Counted from the stretch's first letter, positions 1-14,720 are shown. The stretch: DNA of 64,000 bases from Apis mellifera (GCF_003254395.2 NC_037644.1:2783001-2847000), one strand, 5' to 3'. The notes: a model not told the origin generated them from the letters alone. Program-made: numbers and translations.

Positions 1-2390
1 CGGTTTTTCGATTTCCTGTTTCGTATCAACGGCACGTTGACTTTCACCTACAATGATCGAGCAGCAGACACGTCTCCACCGCTTATCTCGCATTCTAATT
101 ACACATCGTCGTCCCACTTATCCTCCTCTCGAGCCTCGTCGACGATACAACAACCGGGTTCAAGAATGCTTATCGCATTGCCATTGTACACGAGAGAGAA
201 GCCTTGGAAGGAATGTTTCCAATTATTGGGGGAGGGAGAATAAATAAATATTCTCTAAATATTTCGTGGAATGTAATCGAAATTTAATTTAATTTAATTT
301 GTAAAATAATGAAAAATTGAATATCTGGAAAAAAAGTGTGGCTCGTATTTCGTTATTTTACGAGGAATAATTTTTTACAGAATGATGTAATCTATTACGA
401 TTCAAAGTCTCGATCGAGCGGCTTTGTTAAAACCTCACGAATCAAAGTTCGCTTTTGCGCGCATAAATAACACACCTGTTACTTATTATTCGTAAGTGCG
501 AAATTATATAACAGCTCGTCCAATTAAACACGTGCAAGAAGAACGAAAAATTGAATCGTTTTGGGAAAGAATTTTCCAATTTTATTTAGAAAAAAAAAAA
601 AAGAAAATCCCAGTTCACCCCGATATTTCAATTTCAACCGAATAGATGATCGATCGATCGATTATCGTTTCCGTCATTCTTTTTCTCCCTCGTTCTAGAA
701 AAGTTGGGACTCGCCACAAAATGGCAGGTCGAAGAGAACAGGTTTCAAAACTCGTCCCTCCCCCTTCTCCCTTTCCCCGTCCAACTCCAGCGGGAGCCTT
801 TTATTCCCCTAAGTACCTGCGACGAGAGAGGAGGTCAGTGCACAGGGAACCTGTTCCTCGTAACAGGTACGGCCGAACCGATTTTTCTTTCGTTCATTTC
901 CCGAGAATGATCGACTTTAAATAGAAACGTGTGGAAGATACGTGTATTATTCCTTTAACCGTACATTTATTAAGCAATAACGTATTACATAACATTTTGT
1001 GATAAATTTTCTTTTCACAATAATAATAAAAATAATCTTGTATTAATTCGTCATATTTCCGCGACCGATTTTCAATACATAAATAAAATCATGAAACAAC
1101 GATACGAAAGTACATACATGTATATATAGAATGGCGAAAGAAGGAAGAGGACGAAGCAATTTCGATAATTGTATTCGACTACCGTGTTCGTATCCTTTCC
1201 TTCGCTTCTTGTTCCGTTACAAAGAGAGCGGGTTCGAAAGAAGAGGCGAATTCACAATGCAGCCGGAAACAGGTTTCGACCCTCTTAAATGGTTGGCACC
1301 TTGCCAGCATCGTAATACGTCTGCGACTAATGTATCTCTCTCTCTCCCTTTCGTTTCTTTAACGGCTATCCCCGAGCTATCCCCGTGAGGAGGCCTGTTA
1401 ATCCTCATTGTGGCATCGCCAGACCCCTCCTCCCCCCCCGTAAACACCTCGTTTTTATCGCTCGATGAGGCTCGATGAGTTGACGACCTTGATGGTGTCG
1501 CGAGCAATTGATCCCGCTTTAAGATCGCTCTTCGATACCGACCGGGCCGTCGAATGCGTGCCTGTATCGATCGAGTTGAGCCTCGGGTATCGGGTTTCGA
1601 ATTTATTTGCTCCCAGGAGAAGGGAAAAAGTATAAAGTTTAAAATTTGATCTAGTAGATGGATAGATGGAATTTTTTTTTTTTCTTGTTGCAGAAATATG
1701 CTAGATAATTTTGATGTGTATGTATGTTTAATGAAAATAAGCAAGATACGTGTTTATCTTAAAGAAAATTGAAATTCAATGTGCGTCATCAACGTGTGTG
1801 ATAACGAAAACAGTTAAAACCGAGTCATAGGTTAAATATTTATTCACAATGACTCGATGAAATATTTATTTATTTAACGTGTAATGATATTATAATAATT
1901 GATGGCATCGTCGTAATTATTGTCGTATAAAAAGTGTCTAAATATATCCGAATTATGCTTCGTTAAAAAGTTAAAAAGAGAAATGTTATGTTATGTAAAT
2001 TTATAAATTTATTATATTATTCTTTATTATATAAGATTCCAATTTTTATTTATACGAAACACACTGAAATGAAGTTTTAAAAAATCTGGGATACGTATTA
2101 TGTATGTATTATTCATCTTGTTAGAACGTATGATATTATTTCAAATATTTAATTCAATATATATATGTGTGTGTAAGAAATATCTCAAGACATTTTTAAA
2201 AACAAATCTGCAAGGTAAAAACGTATGAAAACTGTATCGTATGAATTTATTAGAATACATTAAAATTTATCATACCAACTATGAAGTTACAATTTTACAA
2301 AAACGATTCATATTCATATTATTGGATATTTATATATCTGAAACGTTTATGAATGTTTCATGAACTGTTCAAGTAATTCTCTAGCTTCCA
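1..2390. other. non-coding DNA, no gene seen
   Basis: AT-rich sequence with short open frames on both strands and no codon bias, domain or splice-site pair that I trust. A GC-richer patch at about 1131-1620 gives overlapping frames on both strands, including a minus-strand frame of 175 codons. Those translations are compositionally random, so I treat the patch as non-coding. From 1740 onward the sequence is plain AT-rich spacer. Confidence 0.6.
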
Positions 2391-2393
2391 TAA

Positions 2394-2413
2394 ATATATA
2401 TATATATATATAT
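2394..2413. repeat. (AT)n microsatellite, short
   Basis: About ten AT dinucleotides directly followed by a T tract. A related ATATATAT plus T-run motif recurs near 2443-2461, so this is a small cluster of simple repeats in AT-rich DNA. Confidence 0.85.
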
Positions 2414-2553
2414 TTTTTTGAGATAAATATTTCATAATTCTTATATATATATATATTTTTTTAGATTATTTTTATTCATATTAAATATGTAGTTTCGATA
2501 ATCGTATCTAATTTGAGATATAATTAATTGGCATAACTTTTGAAAGAGATAAG

Positions 2554-2554
<1 letters not shown>

Positions 2555-2589
<35 letters not shown>
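2555..2589. repeat. (TA)n microsatellite
   Basis: An uninterrupted TA dinucleotide run of about 35 bases. No gene is associated. Confidence 0.9.
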
Positions 2590-2591
<2 letters not shown>

Positions 2592-2599
2592 TGATGTAA

Positions 2600-5500
2600 T
2601 TTTCTTCTGTTCAATCGCGAATAATTCCCAATAAAAAATAAATTTGATTAGTTATTTGAACAAACTTCTAAAAAATCCACAATAATGCTACTCACCGAAT
2701 CTATTTATAAGTATCGTCAATATGCCTATTTTCCTCCATGCTATTATACGTTGCAATTAAAAAAACGCGTAATATACATAAAATCCTCATCAATATTCCG
2801 AATACAACGATTATACGATAAATTAATTTCCTCGATCCTTGAGAAATTGCAAAATAAACCAACAATATGTTATATAAATTTCCGCGTAGAAAAAAAAAAA
2901 AGAAAAAAGCTATTGCGTAAAAGAAAGAGCACCACGTCGAACAAAGATGATGCATCGATAAAAATTTGCTATTTGCGAAAAATTCATCGTTCATTTTTTT
3001 TCATTAAAAATATCGTAAACATCGTTGAAGATCACCTTGCTCGCCATTGTGTGCAAATCAAAAATTCGCGATGACTCTTTTTTTCCCTCTCCTCCATTTT
3101 TTTTTTTTTTACGCACTTCGAAAATTATCGACGCGTACGAGCGTCGTCTCCACTCGTGTTCCAAAGATAAATTTCTACGAGAAAAAAAAAATATATATAT
3201 ATATTTAAAATAATCCAATAAATTGAAAATTACTGGACGAGCGAATTACGCGACGAAGACGTCCTCGAGGAGGAGGAGGAGGAATTATTGGGCGACTCGT
3301 TTTCCACGCGAGATTTCATAATGGGGGAGAGGGGAGGGGAGGCCTCGTTTTGATCTCACGAGAGCATCCGCGTGCTCGCGCTGCTTAACGATGTAATTCG
3401 TGGTGGCCGATAACGAGCATCCCCCCCCTCCCTCTCCTCCCCCTCCACTAACGCAACGCGCTGTGCTTCGAGTGGCGGCAATTAGGGTAATTGCATTCCG
3501 CGTAGAGAAGAAGGTGGGCGAAAGAGGAAAACAGCGAAGCGTTGAGAAACGAGGGGAAACGCGAAGCGATTTGCAAGTCAAACGGCTTCTTCCCCCTTCC
3601 TCCTCCTCTTGGTGCACGCCAAAGAGCGGAAAAAGCACGGGAAAATCCGTGAATATAATATAAATCCGTGAATAATCCGTGAGTTTTGTTTGACGAGCCA
3701 AGGTTTCGAGAAAAAGAAAGAGAGACGGATCTTTTACAATGTCGATAAATTTGACATCATCATTGATATTCGATGCGAGTTGGTTTTGTACAATGCCCGT
3801 GATGTACTGCTACTTTGTTCGTACAAGGCTGATGAAACATTTGTGGCAGAGTGTATATCTAATTTAAAGATTGAATATATATATATATTCATGGAACAGT
3901 TTTTGGAAGATTGATCTTAGAAGCCAAAAGTAATTACAAAATGTTCGAGTTAGATAGAAGAAATTTAAAACGGTGGATATTGCTTAATATTTTTCATCAA
4001 TTTTTAAAAATATTGGATTACTATTTGTAAAATGGTCAACTTAGGAGAATATCTTAAAATTCGAATAATTTAAGAAATAAAGAATAAAGAAGAATCAATC
4101 CGTCATAGCTTTTCCTTTATGTAATTAAATATAAGAATATAGATATCTAAATTCGTTTCATTATGTGTATATATATATATTGATTGCCAAACTGTCCCTG
4201 CGTATACATACATAAATACAGACTTATTTAGATAATAATAATAATATCGTATAGTTTGCAACATATTTATTCTCAAAACTTTGTTCCTCAAACTCCGTTT
4301 AATTATTTTCTGAATTTCTCAGATATAAAATTACCTTTTCCGTTCAGAGTTCGTTCAAACAAACAGAGTGTTGTAAAAACTGTGAGTGCCTGCAGAGTAA
4401 CTGCACGAAAGCATACGAAAGCAGCGGCAAACAATCGAGACCAATAGCAATATACCGACGAGTCAAACAAATTTCGCCACCTGTTTGCGTTTCCGTTACG
4501 CGCTCCATCGAACGAGCGATAATTTCGCAAAATGTTCGTATATTCGCGACTTGAAAAACTGGCAGCACCGCAAAGTTGGACAAGTTCTATCTTTTTCCTT
4601 TCTATCTCTTTCTCTCTCCCTCTCTCTCCTTTCCCTGGGCCACTATCGAGTTTCGAGGCGAGCTCGAGGAGCTCGTCGAAGGATCGCAAAAAAAGCGAAG
4701 GTCGAGGCGCGAGCGAAGAGAAAAACCGGTTTTTAAATGGGCGAGCGTAATTGTTTCGCGTGGACGAGAAATAAAGCAGGATCTCTTATGGCGGATGTGT
4801 ACCGGTGTGTCTGGTTATATACGAGGCAGAAGGATGATGCCGTTGCATTCTTATCCATCCATCTGAGGGGGGGAGGAGAAAAATGTTTCGCGCAGAAGCG
4901 GAACATTTTTGACAGCTTTCGACTCGTTATTTTTTTATTACGCGTGATTATTACTCGAAGGAAAAAATTCTACGTCGCGCGTGGAATAAGAAGATTGTTC
5001 GGTGGAAAAGAAATTGCGATTTTGTGCGCGACTCGATAAAAATATCGTTTCTCCCTCGAATTCGACGGATATAAATATAAACCGTAAAGTGTTGACAAAG
5101 CGTTGCGTTTTATTATTTCATGATGAAAAGAAATTTCAAAAATTCTTCTCGATAAATCGGATTTTACTCACGGGTTAAATATTAAATATTTTCAATATTA
5201 TATGTTTATTAAGAAAATTTTGTGAACAATCGGACGAACTTTATAAGACTTTTTTTTAAAGTCGACGAATTATTTTTCGTCGCGTTATCTTTATTACATC
5301 ACATATCTCGCGCGAATAAACGTAACGTCGAGATTCTAACAATGAGAAAAAAGATACCAAAGCCAGCCATGTTTTCGCACGTTCGAGGAAACAAAAGTTT
5401 GTTGTTGTTGCTCCGCAAATAACTTCTTAGCACGCGTATGTGCAAATATACTTATTCGTGTAACAAGCTTGAGAAGAGTATTTCGAAGCAAAAGTCTATC

Positions 5501-8025
5501 TATCGTTTTTTTTTTTCGACTTTGAAGAATCCTTTTGAAGAAAAACTCGTATATATTTGACTTTGATAGATAAATAAATCATTAGAGAGAATTAAAATAC
5601 AACTTGTGTATTGTAGTTGCAGTTGAGTAAATTATTTATTTACAACGTTTCCCTTTCCAATTTCGATCATTTCACAATTTCTTTCTTTTTCTTTAATTAC
5701 CTTCATTTTGTCATACATAAAAAAATACATTATATTTTTTCGACCTTCCTTATAATTGCCATAATTTACACTTCCATAAATAACCAAAGTAATAATAACG
5801 ATAAAAAAAAAAAAAGAGGCCGATAATAAACCGAAAGAATTCCTCCTCGATCGAAGAATGGTTCAAGGTGAGAAATTTTCGAAATTTCCGATTTTAATTA
5901 ATTTCCTTTCCACCGCGAGAGAGAACGAACGAAGCACTCGAAAACTGTCCTTTCGACGCGTTTGCTTTGTGGAGGGCAAAAATTCCTACGGGAGTGAAAA
6001 AAAAAAAGAAACCTTTCCTCTCCCGATCTGGTGTGTCTGGTACACACGTGCGAGAAACACAATCCCTGAGAGCGGCTCGAATGTCCTTCCTCGTGGAGCG
6101 AGGGCAATAATCTTGCAATATCCCCTGCGAAGTCACCGGAACGTGGAGCGCATTAAAATGCGGCAGAAACGTTAAGGACGCGCCAGACGGCAGATGTGCA
6201 CTTAATATCTCTCTCTCCTCCGCGACCTATTGTCGGCTCCCTCCCTCCCTCCCCCCTCCTCCTCCTTCTCTGCCTTCCTCTTCGTTCGTCTCTCATTAAC
6301 ACGCAGCGCGGTGCAGTAGTGTGCGTAGCCGATAAAACAGTTTTACGTATGTTGCACATTATTTCTTTTTTTTTTTTTTTTTTCGTGCAAAACAAGATAA
6401 GTAGGAAAGAAAGATGTCGGAGAGACATGATTGATCGTTGCAGTTTCTGGAGAAAAATGTATGCAAAATATTCGAAATGATGATTCGAGGTGGATTATTC
6501 TCTTTTTTAATTTTTTAATATAGTTGATTTAAGACGATTGAATGAAAGTTTGTAAAATTTATTTACAGATGATTTTTATAAGAGAATATTTATGTAAATA
6601 AAATTATTTTTATATCGTGTTTGATGGAAGCGGAAAATGAATAATTGGATAGAAGGATTTAAATTTTTTATGACGGGAAGCCAACATTTTAATTTGCGCG
6701 GGATAAATTTAGAGGACAAAATGATTCGAATCGATCGCGTCAATTCTCATTCCCAGAAATATAGGTAATTAATCGAGTCTTTTTCTTTAATTTTATTCAC
6801 GTCATCCTATTTTTGCCGGCCACCGTTTCGTTAATTCTAGGGATAAATTTGTTTTGTCCGATCAATTTTGAATTTTCCCGTCAAGGTGTGAAATATCTTG
6901 ACCGAATGGAAAATTATACCTGTTGTTTTCTTTTTCATTATATCTGAATTAATTTAAAATCTATATAATTGAGCAAGCTTAACAAGAGAATAAAACGCCT
7001 TATATTTTCCAAATATATCTTATAATTACAAGATTTTAAATTTTTGATATGTTTGATTAAAATGTGCAAGCGTAAAAAATATTAGAAATTTTAATCTTTT
7101 GTTTAAAGTTAAAAAGAAAATGGATTTTTGGATCAAGGAAAATATACTGTAAGAATCTTGCTGAATATCTAAAAGATATGTGAAAATCAATTCCATTTTT
7201 TTTAAATGGAGTGAATTTATACATTTGAAGCAAAAGAGTATTAGTTTTTTTCTGGAAGAAAATTATTATAGCAATTCTATCTATCGAATAAATCACCATA
7301 GGATTATATTTAATAATAAATGTCTAGTTAATGTAAAGATATAAGGAATTAAACTGAAAATATTTGCAATTGTAATATATAATGTTAATCTAATAAAAAT
7401 AATAATATTAGATTGATATTTAGATTTTGAGATAATTTTAAATTACATTGTATATAAAATTTAATAATATCTTAATAATAAATAGGATTCGGGATTGAAT
7501 TAATCAAAAAAATTCCAGGGAAAACAATAATTGACTATGAATAATCAGTTTATTGAAAAATAGTTTCTAGTTGATGGATCAAATATTTCAAATAAATTTA
7601 TCAACGTCAATTTCATTTTTTTAATTCAATTTTTGAGGATTTTTTATCAAGATTTATTTTAATTGATATTGAATTTATTAGTATAATAAATAAAATAAAT
7701 TATAAATCATTTTATTGGTATTATTTGAAGAAGTATTTTATGATGAATGCTATATTTGATTTAAAAGATCAACTCTTATAATTTCAGACATCTAATGAGT
7801 TGATTTTAAAAGATAATTTATAAAAATTTATTTTAGCTTGACAAACTAATGTTATATTAGGATTAACTAATTTTTTAATTTTGTTTGTTTATGTAAATAA
7901 TTTAAAAAAATATTGAAATGAAATTGACTATAATTGGTCAACTATAATTGGTATGAATCTGTATGATTTATATCACAAATTTCTGAACATTGACCGAAAA
8001 AAAGATTCCAGGAATAAATCATTAT
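2600..8025. other. non-coding AT-rich DNA, no gene seen
   Basis: No supported exon. Notable composition: poly-A/T tracts, a small pyrimidine-rich strip at about 6200-6290, and CpG-bearing patches at 3240-3600, 4440-4760 and 5890-6180. All open frames here run through simple sequence (Lys/Arg/Phe/Ser-rich translations) and look like chance. The stretch 6480-8025 is very AT-rich and featureless. Confidence 0.6.
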
Positions 8026-8660
8026 CCTATTTTCAAAATACAATTTATAGATATTTAAAAACAGATTTCTTTACACATACAGAATCTATAACAATAATTC
8101 TATTATAAACTATATTCTAAACTATACCTATTTTCAGAATACAATTTATAGATATTTAATAATAATTATTCTTTACATATACAGAATCGATAACAATAAT
8201 TATTCTATGATAAACTATATTCTAAACTATACCTATTTTCAGAATACAATTTATATATTTAATAACAGATACTTTACATATACAGAATCGATAACAATAA
8301 CTATTCTATCATAAACTATATTCTAAACTATATCTATTTTCAGAATACAATTTATAGATTTTTAATAACAATTATTGTTTATACATACAGAATCGAAAAG
8401 AATTTATAGATATTTAATAACAGATCCTTTACATATACAAAATCAATAATAATAATTATTCTATTATAAACTATATTCTAAACTATACCTATTTTCAAAA
8501 TACAATTTATATATTTAATAATAGATTCTTTACATATACAAAATCGATAACAATAATTATTCTATTATAAACTATATTCTAAACTATACCTATTTTCAGA
8601 ATACAATTTACATATTTAATAACAAATCCTTTAGAATCGATAACAATAATTATTCTATTA
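8026..8660. repeat. tandem repeat array, ~101-105 bp unit, about 6 copies
   Basis: The phrase CCTATTTTCAGAATACAATT (with minor changes) starts at about 8026, 8127, 8232, 8333, 8488 and 8589, giving steps of 101, 105, 101, 155 and 101 bp. Each unit continues with TTTAATAACAGAT, CTTTACATATACAGAATCGATAA and a CTATTATAAACTATATTC segment. The 155-bp step contains an extra half unit at about 8395. The array is AT-rich with no open frame, and looks like a local minisatellite rather than a transposon, since no terminal inverted repeats are visible. Confidence 0.9.
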
Positions 8661-11600
8661 TTAGATTACATTGAATATCTTAAAATCGATGAAATGATTT
8701 CATATCTGATCACTTTTACTTTCCTTCCAATTGCTCTCGTGAAATAGATAATATAAACAAGATTTTTGAAGAAAATGAACTCGAAATTTTACACGCAAGT
8801 TAATTCGAACGAATCAATATAGATCTCTTCACTCAAGAAAAAAGAAAAAAACATTACATTTCCGTTTAATACAAGCGCATCGTAAACAGGACGAATTTTT
8901 ATTCCGATTCGCACCATAACCGGCCCCTAAATCGGCCGATCGAAGCCGGCTCACGTAACGCTTTCATAGAGACATTGGGCCGCGCCGTGCACTATAATTT
9001 ACGATCGATTTGAACGCGCAGCGGTCATTTTTCTCCAAACCTTCTCCCTTCCTCCCCCCACCTTTCACTTCGCTTCCCTGCCCCAGCAAAGTGGACAGCG
9101 CGACCATCTAGCTCCCATCCAGATCGCGGGCACGGATATCTGGCTTAAAGTCACGCGATCGTAATGCGGTGCCATTAACCCAGAATTCCTGAGCCACGAG
9201 GACTCGAACGGAGGAATCGCCTCGTCTCGTTCTCTCGGGCGTCCACTTTTTCTCTCTCTCCTTCTTTCTTTTTTTCCTTCCCCTCCCTACCCTCGAGCCC
9301 GACCGCTCGGGGATCCTATTTTGCCGTGGATGGAATTTCAAGACGGAACGGGTGTTAACCTTGAGGAGAGGTATGCTGACTCCACTGACCGAGGAGGGTT
9401 TAAAATTACCTCTCCGTTTGCCTCGATATCGGCGAGGATATATTCGAACGAAAGAATCCTCCTCCCGGAAGGATCGAGCAGAATCGAAAGGAATTTGGAA
9501 TTTTTTTAATTGGAGAAGGAGAGATTTTTTGAATATCCGTATTTTTTTTTTTTTTTTTTTCTATGTAAAAGAGCAAAGTTTCCCCTCCTCGCTATTTTGA
9601 CTCGGTCACCCTTTGCGCTACAGTCCCTGACACGAGCAACTTAATCCCCCTCCGAGTCACCGTTCTATGAAGATTAGATCTCATGCTCGCGCAACCTTGA
9701 AGAGCGTAACGCAAATGGCGGCCACGACGGCGAGAAAATTCAAGGGAGCTCGATTAACGATTTTAATTTGCGTTTATCCTTTCAACGGGATACTTTATTA
9801 CGCGTCGATCATTAAACGAAGAATGTTTCTATTCAATTGTTCCAATTTGAGTATAAATGTTAAAAGATGTCAAATGTGTCAATTTTTAATTCAAAAGAAA
9901 AATACATATAAACGAAATCGATGAGATTCCACGAATAATTTTCCTAGGCGAGCAAAACGGATGTAAATCCGTGAGAGAATTAAAGAAACTTTTCGAATAG
10001 AAGACCCCCTCTTTCCACAACACGTTACATAATAAAACCGTGTAAAAAGTTTCGACTCGAAATTGTTCCAAAAGTAACATCCTTCCAATTTCGTTGCAAT
10101 TGCAGAACGAACGAAATACTTTTCTCGTTTCAAAGTGTACGTGAGAACATTTTCTGGCCGGCGATGAAAATAACAGAGGGAGCAAGGTCGATTCGGGCCA
10201 CGGTCGTTAAAGCTTTCTCTCTCTCTTCCTCCCTTTTCGTATCGCTCTCTCTCTCTCTCACTCACTCGCCCCCTGGGATCTCCGTCGGATCTGGTCGCTG
10301 CCAGTTTCGCAGCGCACTCTCGGAATCACGATCGATCGGATCGTGGGCGGTCTGAATCCGGTCGAGGGAGAGAAACAAGCCGCGGCCAGATTCGGCGAAA
10401 ACGGGTCTGTTGCCTGCGGCAACCGTAAAAAAAAGAGAGAGAGGGAGAGGGAGAAAAGACCGGCTCTACGCGCGGCTGAAACACGAGGAGGACGCTTCTC
10501 GCGAATACTATGCACTCCGTGTACCTGGGAATAAAAGCAAAATGAACGCATGATGTGCGGTCACGAAGTCCGGAGGGGGGGGAAAAAATTCGATTCCTGT
10601 ACCGTATCAGCCATTACAAGTCGTTAACTATGGAGAGGATTCCTTCCTCTCTCTCTTTTTCCTCCCTTTTATTCGTCCTTTTGATTCGAGGAGTGTACGG
10701 TATCTTGAAAATCAGGTTAATTTCCTGGTTGCGTAATGCGCGAGCGATGATCGGGTGTAAAAGAGTTTATATTTGTTGATTTTCTTCGAATTTTTCTTCC
10801 TGTGAATATTACGCGCGATGAAATGTTGGAAATTGTCTGTCTACGTCAACGAGATTATTGCAATAATTCAATATTTACAGTAAGAATTTTTCGCAGATAC
10901 GATAAGTAATATCTGAGGAGATTTTGCAACGCGAAAGATTTTGTAACGTTGTGAAATTGAATTTAATAAAGGAGAGGAGTAAGCGGTTTGCTTATCTTCT
11001 TTTGAAATTTGAAAAAGTTTATAATATAAATTAGATAATTCTTGTTGAGCGAGTCGAGTATGTGAAAATATTCCATCGCCGGTGAAATTTAATTAAACCG
11101 AGCGATTCGTTTCGAGGCGAGATAAAGAATGAAAGATATGAGAAACCAGTTGCTGTTCCACAGATATAGGAGTGTAATCTTAGGTTGAAATCTTTCCGAA
11201 AGAAATTCGGTCGAAATAGCGTTTAACGCAACATCGATTCGCATTATCAGCATCTTAGCGCGAAGTTTAATCCGTAAAAATGCGCGTGATAACGTACTGC
11301 TTTTATTCGACCACCCGCGCCGCGCAGACCGGCCGTATCTTATTCCAACGTGGATTGCAAAGCTTACAGTATCGATTCGATGTTACAGGGTTACAGCGTT
11401 ACAAGGGATCCGATACCGCATCGGATATCGCAAATCCAGTACGCAGTTCAATTAGGATAGCAATTACGGGAAAGTCTGTTAGTCCTGCAATTTCGTCATT
11501 GAATCATCGCTATTGGTTTCAGAGTATCATTTAACAAGGATTGAGACAAATTTACCGATTGGCCGAAATTAATTGTTACTTCCAGTTCAGAGCAATTGAA

Positions 11601-14329
11601 TTCGAGATTTCGAAGTTAAAGTTGAAAGAAGAAATTATTGTTATACTTGATAATTATTTGGGATATAATAAAAATATATATAGCACGTGATTAAGATAGA
11701 ATCTATAATAAGAAATTCAAGATGAACTTGTTAATTTTTTTCATAATATGAAAACTTTTAATCTCATATATTAATCTCTCTCTAAAAGTGGATAATGAAT
11801 TATCGGCTTTCACTTTTGATCGTAAAATTAACGACAGAGATAAGATTGCAGGCTTCATTCGTATATAATTATCGAGAAATTTTCACACGAAATAATTAAA
11901 TTTTCGATTAATCGAATTCTCAATCTCTATTTTATCTCAATTGTTTCAGTATAATTCGATTAAATCGATTTTACTTTGTTCGATGATATATCGAATATCG
12001 TAAAGATAATCGATAAGCCATTACCATCGAGTCTATGTATTTTAACGAGATATCGCGAGATGAAAACTATATTATATAAATGCCTCCAACGCATATTTTT
12101 CATTTTTAGATTTACTTTGGTTACCACGTTACCAAAGAAGAAAGAATTAATTAATACGAGGAAAAGAATTATATTTACATGATGTATCTCGAGCATTCGT
12201 TTCCGTCTCATTCTCGGTCGTGCAACCGAGTTGCGCACAAATTTTTGCGCAGAAGCAGACTCGTGGCACGCTGGAAGCCGGTTCGCTGCTTCCAGTTCTT
12301 CACGCGATTGTCTTCGTGTGCTTGGTCTTTCCTTTTCTTTCTATTGACATTGTGCGATATCTTTACGTCGAACTACGTCGAAAAGGCGCGACAGAAACGA
12401 GGATTATTAACCTTGAGAAATGCCCGATGACTTTATCCGTAGTCATATTTGTTGTATTAACCTATTTCGATCGTTTCACGAAATATTTACTTGTTAATTT
12501 TGCAGTGTATTGTTTAATACGAATATTTACCTTTGTGATATATTCAGTTTCTGACGTATAAATTCTTCGTAGAGTTTATTATCTAGCGAAATGTTACATT
12601 ACTTTCGATTCATTGGTTTTATTTCGTTAAAATGAAATGATTGTTTGGACAACTTGTATACTTTGTATAATAACAGAAAATCGGAAAGGAAAGATTCGTA
12701 CAATGTAACGATGAAAGGCAGACGCGAAACGTAAACTTAACCGATGAAACATCGCGTTAAAGAATTTGCTTAAATATACGAATTTCAAGACTGTGCATGG
12801 CGATGCAAATCGTGTAAATTTCTTCGGAAACATTCGGCTGTATTCGCGACCACTCGTTAATCTTCGGAAATCTTCGTGATCGTTCGTAGCCACGCGCGAA
12901 CCTTCTGTCTGGAGTTTCTCGAAAATCGAAATCATTGTGCGGTGTATCCGTTCGTTTCGTTATTGATAAAGTCATTTTTACCGGCAATAATTAATCGAAA
13001 TAAACAATTATTGGCGAATTTTATCGAGTATATTCGTGTACGTTCGAACAAATGTCGCGTGAATTGGTAATAAACGTGTATCCAATGCAGTCGAGATTGT
13101 GCTAAGTGGAAGCAACTGTATTTTGTAACGTGATGATTGTTACAAGTAAAAAGGATTACTTTCGACTTAAAACCTACGTCTGGATTCTCAGGTAACGTGC
13201 TATATAAACTTTTAAACGCTAATTTCGATCCTATTAAACTCAATACGAAACCTTTGAAGAAACAAGTGACAAGTTGTTGTAAAAAAAGCATCCGCCATGT
13301 TTGTTTTCGTCAATTATTGAATCTTTATCGTCGATATAACCTCGAGCAGTAAATTCATATTTTTTTTTTGTTTTATCAAGTATCTTCACGTGCATTTTAA
13401 TTTCAACGTATTAGTATTTCAAAGATTTATCAATAAACATCGAGCTATCGTTGATAATTAGTTTTAGGCAAAAAATTTTATTATCGCGAGAATTTTATTC
13501 GTCGAAATAATATCACACGCGTATTAAATCTTAAATTACCTGTTATTACGTAGATAATCGATGATCGTACTTCCATTTTCGTACTGTCATTTAAAGTAAG
13601 TGCATGTAAAACGTATCGGTATTACGTGTCTCGTGTTTTGTCGCGTATTTCGATGCAAATAATCCATTGACTTTAATCGCATTCGATCAACTTTCGATTG
13701 TTACCAAATTAACCCGGAGAGAGCTTTGAGCTCGAATTAAGATCACGTGCCCGGTGAAGCACGAAATAAAAACAGCCCCCAGGGACTCGAAGTGAAATCA
13801 ACACACGCGCGCGCACACACACATACGTGTATACTATATCTTTCCCCCTCCACTCTCTAACTTCTCCCACGAGCAAGGAAACGGGAAGAGCAGCAGGTGG
13901 TGTTTGGAATTTAAACACGGGAAGAACTGGTCGGCTTTTTAAGTTGACCCGTTTAAATTCCGATGATAGGAGCTTCAAATATTAAAAATCCTTTTTCTTT
14001 TCATCTGGAGGAATATTTGACGACGAATTTATATTTCTTCGATGATTGATTCCAATTCGAGCAGCGAATAAATATTAAATGTTCACGCACAAGAACTGAA
14101 TCGTTGCTCCAGTTCGGAATAAACTCGTTCGTCGCGTTCGTTAAACATTGAGCTCGAGTTGCATCGGAATTGCGAAAACAATTATCCAACTGTTCTGTGG
14201 TAGGTTCATTAGTCGGCCAATTTCTTATAAAGACATTAACATTCAAGGCTGATTCGATCAGGATAGGAATCTCTTGTAAAAATTTTTTTCTCTTTTCGTC
14301 GGAAACTCGAAATCCTACACGTCCCTGCG
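8661..14329. other. non-coding DNA with patches of higher GC, no gene seen
   Basis: GC-richer strips occur at about 8920-9520 and 10150-10560; the latter includes CT/GA microsatellite at about 10243-10262. A T19 tract lies at 9542-9560. The zone 12180-13350 has moderate GC and many CpGs but no sustained coding frame. Open frames up to 124 codons exist on both strands and overlap one another without any recognisable protein character. Confidence 0.55.
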
Positions 14330-14720
14330 GAGGTTGCGGAGAGAGAGCGAGTTGGAGGGGGGGAGGGAGAGAATGCGCATGCGCGCGGGCGTATACGATC
14401 GCAGAATCGCACACATGGAACGAGGAGGACCCCCGGGGAACCCAGAAGCGGTCGTCCTTCGACGAAATAATTGCGGAACACGAGCCGGCTCGCGCGCGCT
14501 CTCTTGCCATTTAATGGCGGTATTCGCCGCGCGTACACCGTGCAGTCGTTATCCTCGATTTATGGCCAGGTCTGGCCTGAATCCTTATGCGGCGTTCGGT
14601 TAGATACAGGTTTGCTTCGTAGAAAGGATAGCGGACGGTTTAAAGGAAGAGGCAGAGGAAGCCGTAAGTCCAGTATGGCCGTTACTCTCCATTTAGAGTG
14701 GCGCCTCCGCCGAGATCAAT
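14330..14720. promoter_or_regulatory. GC-rich island with perfect NRF1/Ewg-type palindrome
   Basis: A CpG-dense island in AT-rich surroundings. It contains TGCGCATGCGCG at 14374-14385, a perfect match to the palindromic site of the NRF1 / erect-wing (Ewg) family. Downstream are TTAATGGCGGT (about 14511) and a complex non-repetitive segment up to about 14600. This could be an internal promoter or enhancer. I see no TATA box or convincing initiator. Function is inferred from composition and motif only. Confidence 0.3.

Noticed and set aside
1217..1744. 175-codon minus-strand frame
   Set aside because: Spans AT-rich and GC-rich patches without a change in character and has no family resemblance; likely chance in CpG-rich sequence.
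14001..14510. 169-codon minus-strand frame over the 14.4-kb island
   Set aside because: A plus-strand frame of 114 codons covers the same bases. Stop codons are scarce because of GC content; there are no exon borders.
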